DNA of 64,000 nucleotides from Acidobacteriota bacterium. GTDB lineage: Bacteria > Acidobacteriota > Terriglobia > Acidiferrales > UBA7541. Where the stretch lies: positions 1 through 64,000 of the forward strand of contig QHYE01000072.1 in NCBI GenBank assembly GCA_003224055.1, read 5' to 3'. Numbering within the stretch: the stretch's first letter is position 1; every line of letters starts with the position of its first letter. The position numbers and the translations under genes were made by a program. The notes under the pieces are model-generated. The model did not search any database, had not been told where the DNA came from, and was given only the letters and a program-made list of their open reading frames with translations. Positions 1 to 9,063 of the stretch are shown piece after piece.

Positions 1-691
1 CCGACTCGATTTTGATTTCCATCCCCGCGAACCCCGCGCCGGGTGAGGACTCTTGCAAGCGAGCCGACTGCGTGCGGTCCACCAGAACATTCGCGTGATG
101 GACCACGTGCTTGTCGCCGGGACGGATCTCCATGGCCTTCAGCCAGCGCGTCTGATTCACGGGCGTGTGGAAAATAAAATTCCAGTACTGATCGGTTCCC
201 TTGGCCGGAAGCAAGTAGGGCTTCTCAGCCTTGATGATCAAATCGGGCTTGCCAATCTGCCAGCCTTCCACAAAATTGGGCGCGGGTGGCAGGTCGGAAG
301 CTGCGCCTTCCATCGCGCCGCCTTCGACCCATTTCGCGATCAGCGCAATTTGCTGGTCCGTGAGATGAAGCTCATCGGCAAACTTGAATTCGCCGGGCTC
401 CGGCAGCCACGGCGGCATAAATTTGGTCTGTGTTACCGCGGCAATCTGCCTGGCATGAGACTTTGCATCTTTATAGGTGAGCAGCGGGAATGGTCCCGCT
501 TCGCCCGGCCGATGGCAGCCCGTGCAATTGCGAAAGAGAATGGGCGCGATATCACGGTTGAAAGTGACTTGCTGATTCGCTGCAGGAATTTGGTTCTGTG
601 GTTTGGGAGCCGGATGACTCTGCAAGACCAGAGCAATTGCCAGAAAAAAGAAAAACATGCTCGCGCCAAGAGCTTGTACCGAGCGTGTCAT
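1..691 (-). CDS. Heme c / type II copper monooxygenase-like secreted protein (3' part outside window)
   Basis: The frame is open from an ATG at 691 to the window edge, so 230 residues are visible and the C-terminus is missing. The N-terminus is a signal peptide (Phe/Leu-rich, residues 11-24). A cytochrome c heme site NCTGCH follows at residues 55-60, and MPPWLPEPG lies near 92-100. Further on, HVVHHANV (195-202) resembles the copper-ligand region of type II copper ascorbate-dependent monooxygenases. This heme-plus-copper arrangement is known from acidobacterial and planctomycete exported proteins of unproven substrate. The start codon overlaps the stop of the upstream redoxin as ATGA (688-691), so the pair is probably translationally coupled. 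The heme motif is directly seen; the monooxygenase assignment is an inference from the partial sequence. Confidence 0.75.
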   Translation of the reverse strand, partial: MTRSVQALGASMFFFFLAIALVLQSHPAPKPQNQIPAANQQVTFNRDIAPILFRNCTGCHRPGEAGPFPLLTYKDAKSHARQIAAVTQTKFMPPWLPEPGEFKFADELHLTDQQIALIAKWVEGGAMEGAASDLPPAPNFVEGWQIGKPDLIIKAEKPYLLPAKGTDQYWNFIFHTPVNQTRWLKAMEIRPGDKHVVHHANVLVDRTQSARLQESSPGAGFAGMEIKIES

Positions 692-1308
692 TTGAGGTCG
701 GAGATGAAACAGCCAACGCCCTCCGCAGCGGCTGACGGGGGGGCCACACCTTTGCTCGCGGCTTCTATGGCATCGGCCAATTCATGTGTCGTCGCCGCGC
801 GACGCGCTTTGCCAAACTCCCGATAGAGGTCGTCGATCCGCCCGTGATAGACGAGAGCACGCTTCGAATTGAAGACCGCGGCTTCAGGAGTCACCTTCGC
901 GCCGCTCTTCTTCACCAGGGAATGCTCCCTATCGCGCAAAGCCGGCAACTTGTAGTTGAATTCCTGCAAGTAGGAACGAATGCTTTCCGGCGATTCGTTT
1001 TTGTCTGGAAAGACCAGCCAAAAAGCGGCCTCGCTTCCGTATTTCACGCTCATTTCCTGAAGGAGCGGAGCATAACGATTCGAAATCGGACAATCCGTTC
1101 GAACGAAAACCAGCACAACGACCTTGCCGGGAGTTTGCTTGAGCGGATCCTTGGGCGAGCCACCGAGGTCGAGAGCTTGCTGCCCCGCAGCCATCGGAAA
1201 ACTAAGAACAAAAAGAACCAGGGCAGCAGTCATCGCTAGTGAAGCCATAGAGAGGCGCCGCAAAACGTGAGGATCCCTGCAATAGAAAATCCGCGCACGA
1301 CGTGGCAT
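688..1308 (-). CDS. Secreted redoxin (AhpC/TSA-like thioredoxin fold)
   Basis: A 206-residue protein with a hydrophobic export signal and a thioredoxin-like domain. The stretch VVLVFVRTDCPISNRYAP is typical of redoxin-domain proteins that keep a single active-site-like cysteine rather than a CxxC pair. Another ATG at 1248 starts MASLAMTAALVLF and gives a tidier signal peptide, so the true start may be there. Its stop overlaps the start of the heme/copper protein by 4 bp. Redoxin plus heme/copper protein is a recurring acidobacterial gene pair. It probably works in the periplasm in thiol or peroxide chemistry, but no partner or substrate can be read from the sequence. Confidence 0.75.
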   Translation of the reverse strand: MPRRARIFYCRDPHVLRRLSMASLAMTAALVLFVLSFPMAAGQQALDLGGSPKDPLKQTPGKVVVLVFVRTDCPISNRYAPLLQEMSVKYGSEAAFWLVFPDKNESPESIRSYLQEFNYKLPALRDREHSLVKKSGAKVTPEAAVFNSKRALVYHGRIDDLYREFGKARRAATTHELADAIEAASKGVAPPSAAAEGVGCFISDLK

Positions 1309-1341
1309 AAGCGCAGCTTACTCCTGCGGCCAGCCCCCCGT

Positions 1342-3051
1342 CTATTTCGTTATCTTCGCGATGAATGCAGAGTAAGGCTCCATCGGCAGTTCCGCGGCCA
1401 TCCCGGGTAGCGGCTTGTGAAAACTGGTCAGCAATACGCTGAGCTTCGGCGCGGCAAAGCCAAGTGGCGAAAGATCGAGTCCCACCTTCTGATCCGTCCC
1501 CGACATATTCAGAACCACGAGGATGGCTTCATCCTTATAGCGGCGGACGTAGGTCAGCACATTCGGGTCGTTTTCGTTGAGGGCAAGGTAATCCCCTTCA
1601 AGCAGCGCTGGTTCCTTGTGGCGCATCGCCAGCAATTGCCGGTAAAAGCTGAGCACGGAATTTTGATCTTTCATTTCACTTGCGACGTTGTGGGTTTTGG
1701 CGCTCGGCGGAACGGGCAACCACGGTTTGGCTTTGCTGAATCCAGCGTTCTGGCCATCGGTCCATTGCATTGGGGTACGCTCGCCGTCCCGGCCTTTTTC
1801 CAGCGGCCATCCCAGCTTCCCGATGGGGTCTTGCACTTCGTCTTTGCTCTTCGGGTCGTTGTTCTCCATCCCTATCTCTTCGCCGTAATACATGACCGCA
1901 GTGCCGCGCAGCGTCAGGTACAGTGCCGCCATCATCTTGGCGATGTCGTCATTGTGCGTGCCGTCGGCATAGCGCGTGTAGGAACGCACAATGTCGTGAT
2001 TGGAGATGACATAGACGGGCCAGTGTCCTGCGGCGTTCACGGCGGCAATATGCTTCCGGTATTCATCCGCGTGGAGTCCCCTGAATCCCGTCATCATCAG
2101 GTCCATCGGCAACTGTAGCTCATCGTTGTTCGCGCCGTAATAATCCTTCAGTTCCGAGACGTTGCTCGTCCAGGTCTCCCCGATCAGCACGGAACCATAC
2201 TCGTCCGCGGCTCCGCGCAATTTGCGCATCACGTCATGCACTTCCGGCAGCTTCTTGTCGTACTTCTCGTCCATGTTCGGCCGCCCGAATTTATCGGTGC
2301 CCGGCAAGACTGGATTGTCCGTGAGCTTCGGATCTTCGAATAGCGTATCCACGGCATCCAGGCGGAATCCGGAAACGCCGCGCTTGTACCAGAAGCGCGT
2401 CACGTCCAGCATAGCCTTTTCCACTGCCGGATTGCGCCAGTTCAAGTCCGGCTGCTCGGGATAAAAATAGTGGTAGTAATACTGATTCGTCTTCGGATCG
2501 AGCTTCCACGCGGACAGGCCGAACGTGGAAAGCCAATTATTAGGCGGCTGCCCCGGACCTTTGCCGTCGCGCCAGATGAACCAGTCGCGATGCTCGGAAG
2601 TTTTTGACGACTTCGAATCCTGAAACCACTTGTGCTGATCCGAAGTGTGATTCACAACAAAATCGAGAATGACTCGAACGTTGCGCCTCTTCCCTTCGCC
2701 TACCAATCGATCGAAATCTTTCATCGTTCCGTACATCGGGTCGATCGCCTCATAGTCGGAGACGTCGTATCCGAAATCCACCTGCGGCGATGGGAAGCAC
2801 GGCGTGACCCAGATGGCGTCCACGCCGAGATCCTTCAGATAATCCAATTTCGAAGTGATGCCGTTGAGATCCCCAATCCCATCGTTATTGCTGTCCGCAA
2901 AACTGCGTGGATAAATCTCATAAAACACCGCATGCTGCCACCACGGGTGCCCTTCCGCGTCCACCGCTTTCTGTTGCTGCGCCCCAGCCCATGAAGCGCA
3001 TACGCTCAGGCACAAAATCAATATGCCTAGTACAAAAGTTTTCCTGAACAC
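1342..3051 (-). CDS. Periplasmic GH13 alpha-glucosidase / oligo-1,6-glucosidase-like
   Basis: A 569-residue GH13 family enzyme with a Sec signal peptide (about residues 1-24). The conserved GH13 regions are all present: DFVVNH (130-135), GFRLDA with nucleophile Asp232, LIGETW with acid/base Glu292, and NHD with Asp353. The motif DSNNDGIGDL (53-62) is the calcium-site-like loop of the oligo-1,6-glucosidase/trehalose-synthase branch. It should hydrolyse alpha-glucosidic bonds in short oligosaccharides outside the cytoplasm. It is 16 bp downstream of the large glycosidase on the same strand, so the two probably form an operon. The exact linkage specificity is not decided by these motifs. Confidence 0.9.
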   Translation of the reverse strand: MFRKTFVLGILILCLSVCASWAGAQQQKAVDAEGHPWWQHAVFYEIYPRSFADSNNDGIGDLNGITSKLDYLKDLGVDAIWVTPCFPSPQVDFGYDVSDYEAIDPMYGTMKDFDRLVGEGKRRNVRVILDFVVNHTSDQHKWFQDSKSSKTSEHRDWFIWRDGKGPGQPPNNWLSTFGLSAWKLDPKTNQYYYHYFYPEQPDLNWRNPAVEKAMLDVTRFWYKRGVSGFRLDAVDTLFEDPKLTDNPVLPGTDKFGRPNMDEKYDKKLPEVHDVMRKLRGAADEYGSVLIGETWTSNVSELKDYYGANNDELQLPMDLMMTGFRGLHADEYRKHIAAVNAAGHWPVYVISNHDIVRSYTRYADGTHNDDIAKMMAALYLTLRGTAVMYYGEEIGMENNDPKSKDEVQDPIGKLGWPLEKGRDGERTPMQWTDGQNAGFSKAKPWLPVPPSAKTHNVASEMKDQNSVLSFYRQLLAMRHKEPALLEGDYLALNENDPNVLTYVRRYKDEAILVVLNMSGTDQKVGLDLSPLGFAAPKLSVLLTSFHKPLPGMAAELPMEPYSAFIAKITK

Positions 3052-3067
3052 GGCTCTTTCTCCCTCA

Positions 3068-5749
3068 CTATCTTTTCTCGCTCTTGCCTCGTGTGCTTGA
3101 AAAATGAATTACGACCTTCTTGTGGGGATACTGCTCCAATTCGCTTGGCGGTATCTGAATCCAGATTGTTGACCATCCAGGCCTATGCCCACCCTCTGCC
3201 CCCTCCAACTTTCCCATTTCCCAAAAACCCCAAGTGATCAGTTCGTATTCGCCGCCCGCGGCCCCAGAGACCTCCAACGTCAGTTGATCTCTCGATGCCG
3301 ACCACGACTCCGAAAGTACCCGCAGCCCGCTGCTCACGCTTCCCAGTTCTGGCAAAGCAGAATGATTGCTAAATCCAAATTCGTTCAGCAGCTGGATTCG
3401 CAGGAAATGCTTACCCGCGCCGACCGGAAACTTCACCACAACGTGCTGATCGCTTCCGCGCGTTTCCACTTGAAAAGGAACCGGCTTGCCATTCAGATCC
3501 GCCTTTTGCACTCTGGCTCGCAGGCTGATTGCCGGGCGAAATTCAAATGTGCACTCTTCGCTTCCTGAAGTTATCCCGGTCTCTAACACGATTCCCTCAT
3601 CGGTCTTCGAATAATTTATCAGCAATGTGTTTTTGCCGAGTCGCACGTTTTCGATGCTGAATCGGTCCCAATCCGCCGGAACATGCGGCGTCAATTTCAC
3701 AGTGTGATGGATTGCATCCGTCTCGAGCCCAAACATCCCCCGCAATAGCGGGCTCACCACCATCGCGGCGGACCAAATCTGGTGCGGCGAACTCGTCGAG
3801 AGCGGCTGGTAATAATCCCCGGAGAGAACTTCCGTCACGTGTCCCAGCGAGCCATCCAGCGCCAGCAGCGCGTTGGCCCGCAAATTGGCGTACGCCGGAA
3901 ACGTCTGGTGATACCGATACTCCGCCACCGACGCCCATCCCGTGAACAGCGGCCACACTGAACCGTAGTGATACCCGCCGCCGCTGAAGAGCGGCGAGCG
4001 ATTCGAAATGATCCGCATCCCCCAGTCCGTCTGATGATCGAAGTCCGCCAGTTGCTGGATCATCGGCACCGCATCCGACTCACTGGGCAGGCCAAACCAC
4101 ATCGGCACCGTGGCCAGCACGCTCGGCTCGTCCACTTTCTTGTCGTTTTTGTCCAAGGCAAACGCGAATCGTTTCTTGTCCGCGATCCAGAAGTTTTCGT
4201 TCACCAGCGACCGCTGCTTCTCAAAATCCTTCCCCAGCGCCTCGCTCAACTCCTTCTGACCCGTCACTCGCGCCAGATTCGCAAGTGCCCGCAGCGATTC
4301 CGCACCCAACCCGCTCTGGTAATACTCCGTCTTCACCGGCAGAAGCGGCCCGCCTTCCACCCAGCCGTGCCCCACGCCAAAATTCTGCGGCAATCCCCGC
4401 GCATCGTACGTGGATTTCAGGAACTCATACGCTTTCCAGAGACTCTCCCACTTCTCCTTTGCAAACGCCGAGTCGCCGCTCTCCACCACGTAGTCATTCA
4501 CCGCGATGATGTACAGAGGAGTCGCATCCGCGGAGGCGTACGGATAGGGATAATCCTTGAACCAATTCACAAAACTGGCGCCCTGCGAAATCTCATGCGA
4601 GATTTTGCCGTCCTCCCGCTGGAATTTGCTGATAAATTCCAGCGCCGTGCGCGAATTGGAAAAATCTCCCGAGGCGTTGAGCGCGAAGGAAGTCCAGAAC
4701 GAGTCGCGTCCGAAAAACCAGGCAAATCCCGGCCGCTGGCTTTCTCCTGAAGTCCGGTAACCCGCCACCAGCCCCGTCCCCAGCGAAGGATTGGTCACCA
4801 TTCCTTGCAGCATGCTCACGCGAGCCCAATCGTACGCCTGCTGGATTTGCGCATCGGGCAGTTTCACGCTCACGGTTTTTCCCAGGTACGTTCGATAGTA
4901 TTCCGCCGAATCTTTCAATAACTTCGCGTAGTCGGCGGTCAAATGCTGGTACGTCTTCTCCGCTGCTGCGCGCCCCTCCAGTGAGCCTGCAATGACAATC
5001 AACCTGGACTCTTTTCCTTTTGCCGTTGGGCCCAGCCGGAACGAACTCTCCTGCCTCTCGGAATAGTTGGTCTGAAATTCAGAACGCGGTTCCGCCGCTG
5101 TCGGCGAGCCCACCAGCGCCGAAAATTTCTTCTGCTCCTCGCCAAAATAAAACGCGCGCTGTTGTGAACTCCAATCCAGATACGTGGCGCCCAGCGCTGC
5201 CGGCCATTCCAATTGAAAGTCGCGATGAAAAAATGCTTCGATTTCCAGGGGCTGCTCGGTTTCCACCTCGAGAAGAATCACGGCTCCTTGTTCCTGCACG
5301 GGAACGAAAAAGGTTTCGCGCACCGTGAACGTGTCTCCTGCATAAAGAATCGTCGCGGACTCCGGCCGCACCGTAACCGTCCTCGCCAGCGACTCAGCCG
5401 CCAGGTCTCGTCCTTCGGTATGAAATTTCAGATGAAATTCGCGAAAGATTTTCAGCGGGTGCACCCACGCTTCCATCCGGCCGGATTCATTTCCCAGCAG
5501 GCCCGCGCGAGTTCCCGTAACGGGCAAAAATTCCCAGGGGCGCACCGCGCGCGAAAGCTGGAGACTGTGCGGCTTTTCCTGCATCTGCTGGCTCCAACCG
5601 GCGGGGACGCCGATTCCCAGGATCACCGCGGCCACGATGAACGCACCAAGAAATTTCAGCCGCATCCATTCGAATTGTTTTTGCGAGCGAACAGGCGTTC
5701 CCGGCGTGGTGTGCATTCTGGTGGCCCCCGCTGCGTCGCGTGCTTGCAT
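3068..5749 (-). CDS. Large exported (alpha/alpha)6 glycosidase, MGH1/glycogen-debranching type
   Basis: A protein of roughly 890 residues. A hydrophobic export segment (AFIVAAVILGIGVPAGWS) is followed by a beta-rich N-domain and an (alpha/alpha)6-type catalytic region containing WFFGRDSFWTSFAL. That signature resembles amylo-alpha-1,6-glucosidase, GH63 and MGH1-like domains. The start is uncertain: GTG 5794, ATG 5749 (AAGG upstream) and ATG 5665 (cleanest signal peptide, no visible ribosome binding site) are all possible. It lies upstream of the GH13 gene on the same strand, which suggests joint degradation of an alpha-glucan or related oligosaccharide in the periplasm. Substrate and catalytic acids are not assigned. 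Confidence 0.75.
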   Translation of the reverse strand: MQARDAAGATRMHTTPGTPVRSQKQFEWMRLKFLGAFIVAAVILGIGVPAGWSQQMQEKPHSLQLSRAVRPWEFLPVTGTRAGLLGNESGRMEAWVHPLKIFREFHLKFHTEGRDLAAESLARTVTVRPESATILYAGDTFTVRETFFVPVQEQGAVILLEVETEQPLEIEAFFHRDFQLEWPAALGATYLDWSSQQRAFYFGEEQKKFSALVGSPTAAEPRSEFQTNYSERQESSFRLGPTAKGKESRLIVIAGSLEGRAAAEKTYQHLTADYAKLLKDSAEYYRTYLGKTVSVKLPDAQIQQAYDWARVSMLQGMVTNPSLGTGLVAGYRTSGESQRPGFAWFFGRDSFWTSFALNASGDFSNSRTALEFISKFQREDGKISHEISQGASFVNWFKDYPYPYASADATPLYIIAVNDYVVESGDSAFAKEKWESLWKAYEFLKSTYDARGLPQNFGVGHGWVEGGPLLPVKTEYYQSGLGAESLRALANLARVTGQKELSEALGKDFEKQRSLVNENFWIADKKRFAFALDKNDKKVDEPSVLATVPMWFGLPSESDAVPMIQQLADFDHQTDWGMRIISNRSPLFSGGGYHYGSVWPLFTGWASVAEYRYHQTFPAYANLRANALLALDGSLGHVTEVLSGDYYQPLSTSSPHQIWSAAMVVSPLLRGMFGLETDAIHHTVKLTPHVPADWDRFSIENVRLGKNTLLINYSKTDEGIVLETGITSGSEECTFEFRPAISLRARVQKADLNGKPVPFQVETRGSDQHVVVKFPVGAGKHFLRIQLLNEFGFSNHSALPELGSVSSGLRVLSESWSASRDQLTLEVSGAAGGEYELITWGFWEMGKLEGAEGGHRPGWSTIWIQIPPSELEQYPHKKVVIHFSSTRGKSEKR

Positions 5750-5823
5750 TGCCTCGTTGGCCTTACTATAAGAGAAAGCGCCGGATTCTAGCACGGGGCT
5801 CGCAGGGAAAGGTATCGGTTCTT

Positions 5824-7662
5824 TTGTCCTTCACTCGCCGCGTATTTCTCCAATCGCTCAGCCGCTCCGCGCTCGTGCTCCCGCTCGAGAAAGTGCTTGC
5901 CCTGGCGCTCCCGAAAAAGTGGATGTCGGAATCTCTTTCTCAGGGAGCAGTTCCTCAACAATCCGCTGGTGCTGCTCCCGCGAACGATCTCGGCGTTTCC
6001 TTTCTTAACGTCGCGCGCGAATCCGGCCTGAACGCCAAAACCATTTACGGCGGCGAGCACAAGAACAAGTACCTTCTCGAAACGACCGGCTGCGGCGTCG
6101 CTTTCTACGATTACGACCACGACGGCTGGCTCGACATTTTTCTCGTCAACGGCTGGCGCCTCGAAGGTTTCCCCGCCGGACAGGAACCCACTTCACATCT
6201 CTTCAAAAACAATCGCGACGGCACTTTCACGGACGTCACCGCCAAGGCCGGCCTGCTCCATTCCGGCTGGGGGCAAGCCGTTTGCGTCGGCGACTACGAC
6301 AACGACGGCTTCGACGATCTCTTCGTTACCTACTTCGGAAAAAACGTTCTCTACCACAACAACGGCAACGGCACCTTCACGGACGTCAGCGAAAAAGCCG
6401 GCGTCGCCGGAAACGGCAAGCGCTGGAACACCGGCTGCGCTTTCGTGGACTACGATCGCGACGGCCATCTCGATCTCTTCGTCGCCAACTACATCGATCT
6501 CGACCTGAAAACCGCGCCGGTTCCCGAATCCGGTCCCTGCCTCTACAAAGGCATCATGGTCGCTTGCGGCCCGCCGGGACTCAACGGCGGCAAGAATATT
6601 CTCTATCACAACAACGGCGACGGCACCTTCACCGACGTCAGCGAAAAATCTGGCATCCTCAAGGCCAACGGCACCTTCGGCCTCGGCGTGCTCACCGCCG
6701 ATCTCGACAACGATGGCTGGCCGGACATTTACGTTGCCAACGACTCCACCGCCAGCGCGCTGTATCAAAACAAAAAGAACGGAACGTTTATCGACGTCGC
6801 CCTTGAAGCGGGCTGCGCACTCAGCGCCGACGGCAAGCCCCAGGCCGGCATGGGCATCTCCGCCGCCGATTACGATCTCGATGGCAATCTTGATCTCGTC
6901 AAAACAAATTTCGCCGGAGATACGCCCTCGCTCTACCACAATCTCGGCGGCGCGAATTTCGAGGACAGCACGTACCAGGGCGGTCTCGGCAAACACACGC
7001 AATATCTCGGCTGGGGCTGCGGCTTTTTCGACATGGACAACGACGGCTGGCCGGACATCCTCCTGTGCAACGGCCACGTCTATCCCGAAGTCGAGCAACT
7101 GAAGACCGAAGCCGGATACCCGCAGCGCAAACTGCTGTACAAAAACCTGCGTAACGGGCGCTTCGACGATGTTTCCAATGATGCCGGGGCCGGAATCTCC
7201 GTGCCCGTCGCCGCGCGCGGCTGCGCCTTCGGCGACTTCGACAACGACGGCGACCTCGACGTGGTCGTCAACACCGTCAACGATTTTCCCCAGCTGCTGC
7301 GCTGCGATTCACGCAGCGGCAACAATTGGATCAAGATCAAAGCCATCGGAACAAAATCCAATCGCAGCGGCATCGGTGCGCGCATCAAATGCGTCACGCA
7401 TCTCGCCGGCGAAAAAAATCCGCACGCGCAAATTGACGAAGTGCGCAGCGGCGGCGGATATTTTTCGCAGAACGATCTCCGCGTCCACTTCGGCATCGGC
7501 AAAGCGGACAGGGTTGACGTGCTCGAGATTCGCTGGCCCAGCGGGTTGGTGGAAACCTTGAAGGACATCAAGCCGAACCAGGTGATCATCGTCAAAGAAG
7601 GCGAAGGCATCGTCCGCACCATGCAATTCGACCCGCAAAAGGCTAACAAGCCCGCAAAGTGA
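5824..7662 (+). CDS. CRTAC1-type FG-GAP/VCBS repeat protein with ASPIC/UnbV C-terminus
   Basis: An exported beta-propeller protein of about 612 residues. Repeats of the form DYDNDGFDDLFVTYFGKN recur through the body; they are FG-GAP/VCBS calcium-binding blades with DxDxDG loops. The last 110 residues (IGARIKC...VHFGIGKADRVDVLEIRWPSG) are an ASPIC/UnbV domain. A TTG start at 5824 is preferred: AGGGAAAGG lies 11 nt upstream, it begins a twin-arginine-like signal (SFTRRVFLQSLSRSA), it avoids overlap with the divergent glycosidase, and its length matches the paralogue at 13087-14928. An upstream ATG at 5740 is also open. Such proteins are usually extracellular or surface-associated; the ligand is unknown. 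Confidence 0.85.
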   Translation: MSFTRRVFLQSLSRSALVLPLEKVLALALPKKWMSESLSQGAVPQQSAGAAPANDLGVSFLNVARESGLNAKTIYGGEHKNKYLLETTGCGVAFYDYDHDGWLDIFLVNGWRLEGFPAGQEPTSHLFKNNRDGTFTDVTAKAGLLHSGWGQAVCVGDYDNDGFDDLFVTYFGKNVLYHNNGNGTFTDVSEKAGVAGNGKRWNTGCAFVDYDRDGHLDLFVANYIDLDLKTAPVPESGPCLYKGIMVACGPPGLNGGKNILYHNNGDGTFTDVSEKSGILKANGTFGLGVLTADLDNDGWPDIYVANDSTASALYQNKKNGTFIDVALEAGCALSADGKPQAGMGISAADYDLDGNLDLVKTNFAGDTPSLYHNLGGANFEDSTYQGGLGKHTQYLGWGCGFFDMDNDGWPDILLCNGHVYPEVEQLKTEAGYPQRKLLYKNLRNGRFDDVSNDAGAGISVPVAARGCAFGDFDNDGDLDVVVNTVNDFPQLLRCDSRSGNNWIKIKAIGTKSNRSGIGARIKCVTHLAGEKNPHAQIDEVRSGGGYFSQNDLRVHFGIGKADRVDVLEIRWPSGLVETLKDIKPNQVIIVKEGEGIVRTMQFDPQKANKPAK

Positions 7663-7675
7663 GGAGTTGCTGATC

Positions 7676-8674
7676 ATGCATGTCCTAAAGCCCAAGAATC
7701 TCATTGTGCTGTTGCTCCTGGCTGCGTCGCTCGCGTTCGCCGCGCCGGCGACGGATTTGCCTTTTGGCGTATGGAAGCGTGCAACGAATGAGCCAATCCT
7801 TTCTCCGCAGGGCACCACCTGGGAATCCGCTGGAACGTTTAACCCTGCCGTGGTCCTTCACAACGGAAAATTCGTCATGCTCTACCGCGCCCAGGACGCT
7901 TCCGGCACCTCGCGTCTCGGTTACGCCGAAAGCACCGATGGTATCCACTTCACGCGCCGCCCGGAGCCGGTGCTCTTCCCCGAAACCGACTATGAAAAAG
8001 ACGGCGGTGTCGAAGATCCACGCCTGCAGAAAATCGGCGACACGTATTACGTCACTTACACCGGCTACAACAAAAAAGATGCGCAGCTCTGCCTCGCCAC
8101 TTCGCGCGACTTGATTCACTGGGAGCGCAAAGGAGTGATCCTTCCCGCGTACAAGGGAAATTGGAATGTCGCCTGGACGAAGTCCGGCGCCATCGTCCCG
8201 GAATAAATCGACGGCAAATATTGGATGTACTGGCTCGGCACGGCCGCCGACAAGACCGACCAGATGGGGCTCTCCTACTCCAGCGATCTCGTTCACTGGA
8301 CCGAAGCGACGCCCACGCCCGTTCTTCCGCGCCGCGCGGGAAAGTTTGACTCGCGCGTCGTCGAACCCGGCCCTTCGCCGATCCTGACCGAGCGCGGCAT
8401 CGTGCTCATTTATAACGGCGCCGACGATAAGCTTGTCTATCGCACTGCCGTTGCCGTCTTCGACCGCCACGATCCCCGCCAACTGCTCTCGCGGTCCGAG
8501 GCCCCCATCTTCGCCCCGGAAAAAGAATGGGAGAAGGTCGGCCAAGTGCCCAACGTTGTCTTCGTGGAGGGCATGGTCCGCCATGGCAACCGCTTCTTGT
8601 TTTACTACGGCGGCGCGGACAAGCATGTGGGGGTGGCCGAAGCCCCAGCGACTCCTGACGCGAACAAACGATAG
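7676..8674 (+). pseudogene. GH130-like glycosidase interrupted by one in-frame TAA
   Basis: ATG 7676 follows GAGGAG with 9-nt spacing and opens an exported protein (signal LIVLLLLAASLAFA). The five-bladed propeller sequence includes GGVEDPRLQKIGDTYYVTYT, the hallmark of GH130 beta-mannoside phosphorylases and related glycosidases. Translation stops at TAA 8204-8206 after AIVPE, and the same frame continues without loss as IDGKYWMYWL to TAG 8674. The two parts together give about 332 residues, a normal family length. A single base change (AAA or AAG to TAA) explains the break. It is either a recent nonsense mutation, a sequencing error or an unusual readthrough. The gene begins 13 bp after the FG-GAP gene and is probably cotranscribed. 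Confidence 0.75.
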
Positions 8675-8715
8675 GAAGTTCAAGAAAAACTTGAGATCTC
8701 TACTCAAAGAGACCA

Positions 8716-8920
8716 ACGACACCCAGCAGTTTTCGTAAAAGCACATTCTAAAAGACGTACAGGCGTCACAGTTTGTAAATGCGCATTCTAAAGGACTTGC
8801 AGTGACGGGATTCTCGTCAAGGTGACGGAAGTTCGCTCCGACGAGTTCCAGAATGGGAATTGTTGGTACACACCCGGCAGTTTTCGTATGAGTGGCAAAT
8901 ACAGGGGTTACAGGATACGG
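8716..8920 (-). repeat. Modular dispersed repeat, copy A
   Basis: Read on the minus strand this holds one module ending in CCCATTCTGGAACTC, then a palindrome CGTCA-N3-TGACG (8815-8827), then two related units of about 45 nt. Each unit has a core like TTTAGAATGCGCATTTAC followed by GAAAACTG or AAACTG. The same modules occur in the opposite orientation at 42661-42952, with the order of modules changed. No inverted ends, transposase or long frame is present. The two copies are clearly homologous by eye. Confidence 0.8.
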
Positions 8921-8997
8921 AAAATGAAAGAGTACGCAAGCGCGAGATAGAAAAGGGGTTGCGGGGGCACACTTTACAACACAAAGTGAAAATTGTG

Positions 8998-9063
8998 TAT
9001 CCCTCGACTGCGCTCGGGACAACTGAGAGGCCCGCCCCGGCGGGCAGGCCTGCCACGGCAGGC
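8998..9063. repeat. Palindromic repeats: GTCATCCCGAG-family copy plus two tandem hairpins
   Basis: 8998-9023 is a reverse-strand copy of the GTCATCCCGAGCG...GAGGGAT repeat also seen near 35.4 and 36.4 kb. It is followed by two perfect 7-bp hairpins: GCCCGCC/GGCGGGC (9030-9045) and GCCTGCC/GGCAGGC (9048-9063). No run of T follows, so this is not an intrinsic terminator. Confidence 0.75.

Noticed and set aside
8716-8920. CRISPR array
   Set aside because: Units are imperfect, unequal in spacing, only two or three per site, and the spacers are parts of the repeated modules; no cas genes.
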